DNA from: Protonemura montana
Taxonomy: Eukaryota > Arthropoda > Insecta > Plecoptera > Nemouridae
Direction of reading: 5' to 3'
Assembly: GCA_947568835.1 (NCBI GenBank)
Contig: OX387607.1
Location: 16,853,701-16,917,700 of the forward strand
DNA: 64,000 nucleotides
Shown here: in pieces, positions 47,801-59,800 of the stretch
Layout: each line of letters opens with the position of its first letter
Numbering within the stretch: the stretch's first letter is position 1
Program-made: the position numbers and the translations under genes
The notes under the pieces: generated by a model
The model's input: the letters and a program-made list of their open reading frames with translations, nothing else
The model's database searches: none
What the model was told of the DNA's origin: nothing

Positions 47801-50800
47801 TTTGCACAGGGATTGGATAGGGATTTGCATAGGGATTTGTGTAGGCATTTGCATAGGGATTTGGATAGGGATTGGATAGGGATTGGATAGGCATTTGCAT
47901 AGGGATTGGATAGGGATTTGGATAGGGATTGGATAGGGATTTGGATAGGGATTGGATAGGGATTTGCATAGGGATTTGCATAGGGATTTGGATAGGGATT
48001 GGATAGGGATTGGATAGGGATTTGCATAGGGATTTGCATAGGGATTGGATAGGGATTTGGATAGGGATTGGATAGGGATTTGCATAGGGATTGGATAGGG
48101 ATTTGCATAGGGATTGGATAGGGATTTGCATAGGGATTGGTTAGGGATTGGATAGGGATTTGCATAGGGATTTGGATAGGGATTTGCACATGAAGACCAC
48201 TAAAGTACTTCATCATTAAATCAATACGTAAACAAACGTCTACTTTTAATGAATAGTAATAAAGCTGTCTCTTACTGCATGACTGATAACATCGATGGAT
48301 TCCCCGGAGAAGCCGACATCACGATGAGCCCACTTCAAGTCTAGCCGCAGTTCCTCAAGAGCTCGCACGAGCGCAGGCAGAGCTACACCGTCGCGGAACT
48401 TTGTCAGCAGCAGGAACGCAACTGCGTTGGTTGACATAACTGCAGTCGCCTGCGTGCAGTCTGGAAAGTAACGAGGCAAGAACCAGTCAGAACTTTCACG
48501 TTCAACGAGGAGGAAACCCCGGGGATATCAGACCAATCTTTGTAGCCGTCCTGCCAGAGTCGCTCAAGTTAGCAAAGCTAGAAATCGATTATGTCTTTAA
48601 ACAATGATTTTAATAATAATAACATTATTATATATTTATTCTCTTACTTAGGCGTAGTACGTGTTCTTTGAGTAATAGGAAAGTACATTTCTTCTGTAAA
48701 TATAACATATTTTTTGATGTACCCTGACAATTTCCGACGCCTGTTTCACCAAAAATCGTGAAAAACATTATAGCATGAATAAAAAACAACAAAAAATAAC
48801 TACCAATACAAAATACACATACAAGAGTTACGTTTTGTTTAAACTTTTTTTTTTGTTCAATGGTTAACTCCGCTTGCCACAATTGACTGCCAAGAAATGC
48901 ACATTTTTATAAGTTCAGTAGTTACTACAGTAGAACATAATTGAATGGAAAGAACAAGGATTGAAATTACAGAAAGAAGAGTTGGAAAGTGTAACGAAAT
49001 AAATCTAATGAACGATCTAGTAATGAAGAATGTAAAGAGTTTAAACTGTAAGAAGTTACTTGCCGAGATGTTATCGGGACCTGTATGCATTGTAGGAGTC
49101 AGTTTGAGATACATAAATATATTCCAGACTTTCAACGTATAAGAGCTTGCAATTAATTACCGTAGATAACATGCCGAGCGATGCTCTCGACGAGCTGTCG
49201 ATGTTCCTCGTGGCAGATGTCGGTGCCGTACAACGACGCACTCGACGGAGTCTGATGGAAGTTCTCCGCCTTCTCCGAGACGGTGAGATGTCCGTCTCCG
49301 CGGATATCAGTCAGGATCGGCAGCGTGATGGACGGCAGCGCCGGGCCGCCCATCATCCGCCTCTTGCCCGAACGTTGGAACGAATTCACCAGCTCCTGTA
49401 ACGAGACAATATCAGCATCTCCATGGCTACCAAACGTTGAATCTACCATTGAACCTCCTATGCTAGGCCATGATATACCCGTGGTAACATAAGATAGCAG
49501 AATTGAGAGGCTCTGTAACGCGATCTCAGCATCTCCATGGCTACCAAACGTTGAATCTACCATTGAACCTCCTATTCTAGGCCATGATATACCCGTGGTA
49601 ACATAAGATAGCAGAATTGAGAAGATCTGTCAGGTGATCTCAGCATCTTCATGGCTACCAAACGTTGAATCTACCATTGAACCTCCTATGCTAGGCCATG
49701 ATATACCCGTGGTAACATAAGATAGCAGAATTGAGAAGCTCTGTCAGGTGATCTCAGCATCTCCATGGCTACCAAACGTTGAATCTACCATTGAACCTCC
49801 TATGCTAGGCCATGATATACCCGTGGTAACATAAGATAGCAGAATTGAGAAGCTCTGTCAGGCGATCTCAGCATCTTCATGGCTACCAAACGTTGAATCT
49901 ACCATTGAACCTCCTATGCTAGGCCATGATATACCTGTGGTAACATAAGATAGCAGAATTGAGAAGCTCTGTCAGGTGATCTCAGCATCTCCATGGCTTA
50001 TAAGCTTGACGACAGTAAAACGAACACTCAAGAAAGGTTTCAACGTACCATGAGAGAGAACGGCTGGTGAAAGTCTATCCGCATCATGCCGTAGTTTGAG
50101 TTGAGAACGTTGTAGATCGCTTTGATTGCGTTCCCAAACGTCTCCATCTCCTTGGGTTGGCCCATCTGCTCGCGCACGAAGTTGCCGTCGACGAGCTTCT
50201 CGTAATTGAGACTGACGGGCACGAGTAGCGCGTCCGCGATTGTGCCGTCCATGTACGCATCTACGATTACACTCAGTAGACCTCCTGGAACAAACCACGA
50301 GCCATCGAGTTACAGGAGGCCAGCGTTGAGTGTTCTGCCGAGCTAACCAGTGAAACAATCGCTACAATTGAATAATGAAGACTTAAAATATTGATTAGCC
50401 GAGGCTTTTGATGATTGTTTTTAGACTCATGTCTACTTGATGTAAACTTAGCACTAGTTTTAACAAAAACTATTTCAACTGGGTTTTGAATGCTAAGTGA
50501 AGAACAACTAAATTTCCCAACGTTTCGTAACTTGTACCCGTTACTTTATCAAGAATAAAAACAGTCTTTACCCATACCCTTTTTACTCTTATCCTTGATA
50601 AAGTAACAGGTACAAGTTACGAAACGTTGGGAAATTCAGTTGTTCTTCACTTAGCATTCAAAACCCAGTTGAAATAGTTTTTGTTGAACCTTTTGATGTT
50701 TCGGCTCGTTGCCTTTTATTGTCAGAGATGTTTTCATTTCAGTAGTTATTATAAAGTTGACATATAGCGTAATAATATGTAATAGTAGTTTACATAATGG

Positions 50801-53800
50801 TTCAGATTAGTTATGATTTATTACATGTAATTTTCTGATTGTAATTACGAAGGCAAAGCGCCATGACGTCAGAGTTCTCAAGAATTCTATAAAATTCTCT
50901 ACAAGTGCAGCACTGTAATTAAATTAATCTCTGGTATAAGTAGTGATTATCCCGCCTACCTTTGGGCATGCAAGGCTTGCCGGTACGTGTACGACCTCCC
51001 TCGATGAAGAACTCGATGTTATGTCCCGTACGTAGACATTCCATCATGTACGTGTGCAGCACGGCACGATAAACTACGTCACGTCGACCTTGAACCTTGT
51101 CAAGCCGTCGCTTGATGAAGAAAGCACCGAGACTGCGTAGCAACCAGCTGCAGGAGAGAATACAGTTTCAATCTTGGAATTTTATAAGCTGTTAAAGTAC
51201 ATTTCTCAATGTGTATACAATGTGCCATCAGATAATATTACTAGCAGCAGTCTAACTTAACATATATGTCTAGTCAAGCACGCCCTGACCTAATAATATC
51301 TATCAGAAAATTCATGTAAATTATTAAATGTTTGTAAAATTTAACGATGCACTGTTTTGACAACCGGCCTTGCGGCACTGGTCTAATGGCGTCGGTAAAT
51401 GAGTGGATGATGATGAGGATTCACAATATCCAGTCTCTTGCCACCCTTTTCACAATATCCAGTCTTGCCACCCTATTCACAATATCCAGCCTCTTGGCAT
51501 CCTATTCACAATATCCAGCCTCTTGGCATCCTATTCACAATATCCAGCCTCTTGGCACCCTATTCACAATATCCAGCCTCTTGGCATCCTATTCACAATA
51601 TCCAGCCTCTTGGCACCGTATTCACAATATCCAGCCTCTTGCCACCCTATTCACAATATCCAGCCTCTTGGCATCCTATTCACAATATCCAGCCTCTTGG
51701 CATCCTATTCACAATATCCAGTCTCTTGGCACCCTATTCACAACATCCAGCCTCTTGCCACCCTATTCACAATATCCAGCCTCTTGGCACTTTATTTGCA
51801 TATGAAATTACAAAGTGCAAAGATCAGCAGTTCAATCACAATTAAATGGTAAGGAAGCTCACCCAAAGAATGGTATCTTCAGGTTGTCACCAGCAGCGAC
51901 CAGGGGGGCCTGGATATCGTTGCAGAGCAAGATGAAGGAGATGAGGATGTAGTCAAGATGAGACCGATGTAGCGGCAGGAAGATGAGCGGCAAGCCAGAC
52001 TTGCCAGCTGACTTCAGCATCTTGATCTGCTCTGGGTGCGTTGATACTGACATCAGGAAGCGAGGGATCAGCTTGTAGATCAGCCACGATGTTACGCTGA
52101 AAATATTCAGATATAATATAGAACATAATCACTTCATTGACTTCAGCTGCCAGCCTGGTACTCTTTCTCATGTGAAAGCTGATTTAAATTGCAAATACTT
52201 GCAGTGGGTAAAGTATTTTATTAATAGGAACAAATATCAGACCCAAAACAGTGGTGCTTTTGGTGCTCTCACTGAAATCAGTGTTTCCAACACGCCAAAC
52301 ATTTCGGTGGTCACCCATCCAATAGCAGAACCAAAGCAGTGTTGCTTAACTTCGGTGATCTCACGAGGACCGGTGTTTCCAACACGACAAACTATTAGGT
52401 GACCATAATGAAGAGGTAATGGGCTCATTCCATGTCAAATAGGACCACCCTTGACCTTGACACACTTGTTCAGAATGTTGGTTTGAGTTAAAGTATTTTT
52501 CCTTTTTTTTACCTCGAAGACTTAAAAAGTTATAGGGGGTTGAAGTTTGGGTGTTTTCATCCCCGCGTGCGCATCACCGTCACATTATATACATTATCTC
52601 GGGTTGTATGACAGCTACAGAGTTCCAGGAGAGCTCATCTGAAAGCGAATTCAATTCTCTACTTGAATATATTATAATATGTACCACTTGGTGGACAGCT
52701 ACAGAGTTCCAGGAGAGCTCATCTGAAAGCGAATTCAATTCTCTACTTGAATATATTATAATATGTACCACTTGGTGGACAGCTACAGAGTTTCAGGAGA
52801 GCTCATCTGAAAGCTAATTCAATTCTCTACTTGAATATATTATAATATGTACCACTTGGTGGACAGCCACAGAGTTCCAGGAGAGCTCATCTGAAAGCTA
52901 ATTCAATTCTCTACTTGAATATATTATAATATGTACTACTTGGTGGACAGCCACAGAGTTCCAGGAGAGCTCATCTGAAAGCTAATTCAATTCTCTACTT
53001 GAATATATTATAATATGTACCACTTGGTGGACGGCTACAGAGTTCCAGGTTATCTTTTTGCTTACCGTAGCAGGAAGTCGGAAATACTTGTACGCATGTT
53101 GTTTATGATCATGATGGCTCGAGCTTCCTGTTTTTTGAGTAACTTCTGATATGTGTTGTCACTTTTCTGCGGTACTTCCATGTATTCCTCATCAGCTGCG
53201 AGTGTGATGGCATCTTTCAACCTTTCATCATCTAAAACCTGGGGAAGATAGATTCTCGTTCAGTAAATCTTATTGTCGTACAAATATAACATCAATAGGT
53301 CGATTAACGCAAGTCTTACGATGATTTTCTCTAAGCCATTCGTATATTCCTTGCCTGCATTATCAAGAACTTTGTATCAGACTGGCATGGATTTGTTACC
53401 AAGAAACTAGATTCAATTTGTTCTAATTATAATCAATAATTCAAACAGTCTCGTGGCACAACCGATTCCCAGGCAAATGACGAAGCAAAAATACACAACA
53501 AACGTTAACTTATAGATGAACTGACCAACCATAAATAAGCCACATTCTATTAGCCTCAGGCAATTATTGTAATACCAAAGCTATTAATAAACAATTAAAT
53601 AAAAATAAATATATAAAAACCTTCCTTATTTCATTTTCTTCTCTTGGCTTTAAAAGAAATTGCTTTTGACACATCTATACGCATGTTCGCACGTATACAG
53701 GTTGATTTCGTAACTTTTAAAATACAGAATTAAATTGTTTAAGAAATCCAGAACCGTTTTCTGAATAAATATCCTATAACATGCATCTGTCTTTAAAAAC

Positions 53801-56800
53801 TAGCAAAATCAGTAAATAAAATCTAATTCAAAACAATACGGTTAGGTAAACACAATATATTTCCAGTCTCGCGTCTGTTTTGCAAATGAGTCGCTTTCAC
53901 CGTCTTCTTACCGTAGTGTAGACCTGAGGATAAACGTGAGCTTTCTGTCGCCAGACGGAGACCAAGTGACAGAACGCCTGCGTCAAATAACCGTTCTTCT
54001 TGCCCTGCGTATCAACGGCAAGAACGTTCTGAATCGCATACTGATGCGAAGTTTTCCCCACCAGAGTGTTCTGAAATAAAGACAACAAACGGTCAAAGCT
54101 CGAGATCTTGCACGATCGCCTCTAAAAACCCCGCACCTACGTTCGATCTCTTACTCGATAATCAGAGCAGATGATACAGTAGCTCCATCGACCTAATGCC
54201 ATACTCTCGCTCAAAACACAAGGACTTTTCATGCTCGGATATAAATAAACGGGTGGACACAAATAGCTTCTCGTTAGCGTCCCAACTGAAAACATTTGTC
54301 CGTACCAAGCAGTCACCTGACCTTTATGTTGTTTGAACATCAGAGTAAATATTCACCAAGTTTTGTGCCAGATGCATAGTAAACCATCTACAGGGACGTG
54401 CAAATTGGCAGGCACACTTTTATTTACTTGCCTTAGTTAATTTTTTTATTCTTTTTTAACAAACCAACTCAATGAACCAGGAAAAATTGGCTGTCTGTCA
54501 TTGGCACAATTTAAAAAAATACGTTTCTGGTTTCCGTCTTGTTTGGCTTTGTGCCAGACCGGCTAAATGTGCATTTTGAAAAGTGGAGCAAAATGTCATT
54601 TGAACTCAAATGTGCAGCAAAGCGTCTTGAAAGATTTAAATATAGACATTTGCTTTAATGTGCTTGCAAAAACTTTGTACGTTTATTTAAAACAACATCG
54701 ACCAAAATAAATAAAAGACAGAAAATTACTTTTAAATCACAAGCAGATTGTTTCAAATCTCTTTATCACGTAGGAGGATGGTCTTTCTATTGTGTCTTCC
54801 TTCAAAGCAGTTTTCAAGTTTTCTTGGCTGGGTCATTCCATGTGTAATCACTCACTTTTAATTAAATTTCACTTTGACCGACCCAGATTTTGATGAAAAT
54901 TGGTATACTTGTTAAGTTTGTTGACTTAGGGGCTATTTTTTTTTTTTTTTTTTTTTGGTCCAACCGTTCGGATATTACAAGGGGGGGAAGTTGGGGTCAT
55001 TTTGCCCCCCGGGCGTGTAGTGACCACCCTTTCTACGCAATATCTAGGGTTCTATGGGAGCTACAGAGCTGGGAAAAAAATCATCTGAAAGGTAATTTCA
55101 TACCCTACCTGAATATGGAAACAAAAATGACGATATGTTAATACGAATTTAATTGTGATTTTACACATCTGCATTTTCCAAAATGACCATATCGCTGATG
55201 AGTCATTTTTGATTTGCCTGATTTTTTTTCTATATATACAGAACATACATATGATCATGTGTTCCAAAAATCAAGATGGGTGTTTTACCACTTTCCAAGA
55301 AAAAAAATTTTTTCTATAAAAAAGTGCCTTTTTGCCAGTAGAACAGCATTTTGATCACAATTATTGTGATCAGAGCACTGGCATATATTTTATATTAAAG
55401 TTGATTTTTGTTTGCACAGTTGCATGTTCTTGAAATGTTATTCTCTACAATACAAATCGATTGTTTGCCATATTCCTGTAAATCATGGATCAAGTTGAAA
55501 CAGTTCATAGAAGTCAAAAGTTTGTTCATTTCTTGTCTGGACTTGCATCTACAAGAATCTTAAAATGGTATTCCCTAGAATACAACTATAGATTGTTTGT
55601 CATGCTCCTGAATCATGGATCAAGTTGTAACAGGTTACAAGTAAAAAGTTTGGTAATTTCTTGTCTGGACTAAAGCAATCAGTCTCTGGCCTCATGTTGA
55701 TGAGGATAGAAGCTAATTTGCTCTCAAGCACCTTTTATTTAGAGATTCATAATGTGCTCAATTGGACTGTTCTTTGAAGAAGAATGTGGACCCATCGAAG
55801 ATCTAGCGATTAAAAGCATTGAAAGTTTCAATAGTGACCAGCAGTTATCATTAGCTCTGCGTACTAAGTGTGATAATGTGAAGACCGTGTGTCATTTACA
55901 TGAAAAGAAATTCCTTCGTCTGTATAGCTGTCACCACAAGTTATGCTGCGATCCGTTTCAGGCTCACTGTGGAATAGTGAAAGTTAATGGGTTAAGAGAA
56001 ATTAATGCAGCATCCAGGACGAAATACTTGGAGATTGCCGACCTCATCCCTGGAAAGAAATTATGCTCAACTTGCCGTAAGCTGCTCTCGCTCAGGCTGA
56101 AGGAACTAACAACCGTTTCTGTTCTAACGCCAACTAAATCCACTGAACTTGACCTACCTTTCGTGGACATACCCTGTGAAGCAGATGCCGTGAATCAGTC
56201 TTTAGCTGCATTTGGTGTGTCACCTATTAATACCACCAAACTAAAGGGTAAATCTATGTTTTATTCGAAAAGAAAGTTCAGCGAAATAACACAAGGTGTA
56301 AAGAAGAGATTGGAACTAGTATCTCCCAGTAATGAAGAAATCAGCAAAGAAGATTTGACATCTTCAGAGGAGTGCAAGGACAGCATCCGTGATGGGTCAG
56401 AGATAATAGCACAACTGAAAGAAAAGTTTAAGACGAGTACCAGAAGCGAGAAAATAACAATTTTATCTGTGCTTCCAAAAAGTTGGAGCATTAAGAGAAT
56501 AATGCAAGAGTTCAATGCATCTAACCATTTGGTACGTAAAACCAAACAACTAGTAAAGGCCCAAGGGATACTGCCATCTGCAAATCAAAAAGCAGGAAAA
56601 ACTCTTTCCCCTGATTGCATTCAACTGATTGAAGAGTTTTATGAAAATGATGATGTAAGCCGTGTCATGCCGGGTAAAAAAGATTTTGTCTCGGTTAAAG
56701 TGGGTGACAATCGAGTTCACCGCCAGAAGAGACTAGTGTTAAGCAACTTAAGTGAAGTGTATCGCAGCTTCAAAGATAAATATCCTGACATCAAGGTTGG

Positions 56801-59800
56801 ATTCTCGAAGTTTGCAGAGCTCAGACCCAAACATTGTGTTCTGGCAGGAGCAGCTGGGACACATTCTGTCTGTGTCTGTACGATACACCAAAACGTTAAG
56901 TTGATGGCTTTGGGAGCAAAGCTGCCTTTGCTTTCAGACGGTACCATCAAATCATACCAACACTGCCTTGCCAGCCTCATGTGCAACCCCCCGCTTCTCA
57001 ACTGCTTTGTAGGAAAGTGTGGCAATTGTCCGGGAACCGATGAACTTCGTGAATGGCTAGAAATCTCATTCAGTGAAAATTTCATAGACTCTGTGACTTA
57101 TAAACAGTGGCTGTCAACAGACAGATGTACCCTAGAGACAATTACGAAACCTACAGATGAGTTTGTTGACTGTTTTATTGAAAAATGCATTTTATTAAGA
57201 AATCATGATTTTATTGCACGGCAGCAAGCGGCATTCATGCAGGAGAAGAAAGCCAACCTTAAACCAGGGGAAGTTTTAGTAGTGGGCGACTTCGCTGAGA
57301 ATTATTCTTTTGTGCTCCAGGATGCTGCACAAGGTTACCATTGGAATAACAGCCAATGCACCCTTCACCCATTTGTGTGTTACTTTAAGCCTGAAGATCG
57401 AGACATACAACATTTAAGTTACGTTGTCATTTCTGACTCGCTAACTCATGACACCGTTACTGTGCACACTTTCCAAAAGCACCTGATAAGACACCTGAAA
57501 CAAAACATTTCGGATGTATCCCATTTAATTTACTTTTCTGATGGAGCGGCAGCCCAATATAAGAATAAGAAGAATTTTTCCAACTTGTGCCATCATGAAG
57601 TTGACTTCGAACTAACTGCTGAGTGGCATTTTTTTGCCACATCCCACGGTAAAGGACCATGCGATGGAGTTGGTGGGACTGTAAAACGAAATGCAGCACG
57701 GGCAAGTTTACAGAAACCATATGCCGACCAAATAATGACGCCGATAGACTTTTACCGGTGGGCAACAGAAAATGTGTGGACTGTAAATTTTGTGTTTGTA
57801 GCCAATGAAGAGATTACAGCAAATGGCATCAAACTTAAAGAACGATTCAAAGAATTAAAAACTATCGTAGGCACAAGAAGCTTTCATGCGTTCTACCCAA
57901 AATCGCTAACTTCCTTACATGTGAAACACTTTTCTCTTTCTGAAGAAATCAACATTGTGAAGATTGTTGAGAAAAATGAAGAAGGAGAAGAAGAAGAAGA
58001 AGAAGAAGAGGAGGAAGCAACAGCAGCAGAAATACCCGAGTTTGAGTTCAAAGACGTGGGCAGTTTCATCACTGTAGCATACAACGAAGACTGGTGGCTA
58101 GCGTGTGTTCTTGAAAAATCATCACAGTCTCTTGAACTTCAAGTCAACTTTCTACACCCTCATGGACCAGCTCCATCATATTTTTATCCCAGTGTACAAG
58201 ACAAACTAATTGTAGCTTTTGCTGATGTTTTAACACTGGCCGACCCCAACACGGCAACTGGTCGAACATACTTTTTGTCGGCTACAGACACCAACAGGGC
58301 AACAGCAGGGCTTATAAAATATGTACCTCAATAAGGTAAACTACATCTCTCTTAAGATATGCAAATTTGTACTTCATAGTAGCTATGATTGTAAGTAATG
58401 ATCATTTTCTTGAATGTTGTCTTAAATTCAGTTCATATTAATTTATATTATGAATGAATTTGCAGAAAACATTTTTTTTTCTTGGAAAGTAGTAGAACAC
58501 CCATCTTGATTTTTGGAACACATGATCATATGTATGTTCTGTACATATAGAAAAAAAATCAGGCAAATCAAAAATGACTCATCAGCGATATGGTCATTTT
58601 GGAAAATGCAGATGTGTAAAATCACAATTAAATTCGTATTAACATATCGTCATTTTTGTTTCCATATTCAGGTAGGGTATGAAATTACCTTTCAGATGAT
58701 TTTTTTCCCAGCTCTGTAGCTCCCATAGAACCCTAGATATTGCGTAGAAAGGGTGGTCACTACACGCGCGGGGGGCAAAATGACCCCAACTTCCCCCCCT
58801 TGTAATATCCGAACGGTTGGACCAAAAAAAAAAAAATTAAAAAATAGCCCCTAAGTCAACAAACTTAACAAGTATACCAATTTTCATCAAAATCTGGGTC
58901 GGTCAAAGTTTGAGGTGAGTGATTACACATGGAATGACCCGGCTTTTAAATATAAAAATTTTGAAAATTGAACTTATATGTTGGACAAGTTGGTGGCTCA
59001 ATAGACCCATCTTATCACTACCCCTCCAAACCACTTCATCCGATACCAGTTCAATGCTAATAAATCAATCATAATATCTCTATCAACGACAATGAAACGT
59101 TGAAATTATCGGAAATTCTAGAAATTTCTCAACGAGTACATAACGCGATGCCAATTTTCTTCTCCAATAAGTTGCCCTCCGTCTCTGTTCCCTTCTAAAC
59201 CACAACAAATACTTTAACTAAATCGATTCAGCCATTTCTAGCTCAGCAGAAAGACAACGAACTGAACAAATATTAAATAACATCTTGAAGTAATTGAAGT
59301 AATGTTGTAAATCTTACATTCAAGCTAGGAATGCAGTTACGGCAAGCGATGCCCATTATCGGACGTGTTTTGTCTCTTGGTAAGTCGAAGTAAGGCTGCG
59401 TGGTTTTAGTCATGAGGCCATCGCCGCTGAAAATCTCCTTAGCTTCCAGTGGGAGATCCTCAAAGATCTGAAACAACAGTTTTATCAGGAGAATCCAACA
59501 GCCGTGGGAAGAATTGCATTACATAATACATTATTCATGGTTCAAATTACACATAACCCGGCCAAAAATTGAACAACGCATTAAACCAGAGAAGTTTCAG
59601 ACTTAAGAGGAATCCAAATTTGAAGCAAAACTAAAATAATTAAGGTGTTGAAGAGTTGTTTATATACTTGCAACAAATTGTTTATGAAATTAAAAAAATT
59701 TGTACAAATATTTAATAACTGTCTGTATATATGAAGCTTTTTGGCAATAAAATAATAATGATTTAAAATCATGCAATTTTAACTTAACTTCCTTGAGTGG

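Larger units (their letters stand above)
54830..58940 (+). mobile_element. Intact DNA transposon with long terminal inverted repeats (GPAM intron 2)
   Basis: Termini are GGGTCATTCCATGTGTAATC and its inverse. The element is 4,111 bp and flanked by GGCT on both sides (54826-54829 and 58941-58944), a likely 4-bp target duplication. It holds one long open frame and lies antisense to GPAM. The Sola superfamily makes 4-bp duplications, but I cannot assign the superfamily with confidence. Confidence 0.9.

Noticed and set aside
47653-48216. Three minus-strand frames with NPYPIPIQ repeats
   Set aside because: By-product of the GGGATT-rich minisatellite in a GPAM intron.
51347-51852. Three overlapping plus-strand frames of 135-152 codons
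   Set aside because: Produced by the 29-bp minisatellite and antisense to GPAM.
57457-57765. 102-codon frame antisense to the transposase
   Set aside because: Shadow of the real transposase frame with no family resemblance.
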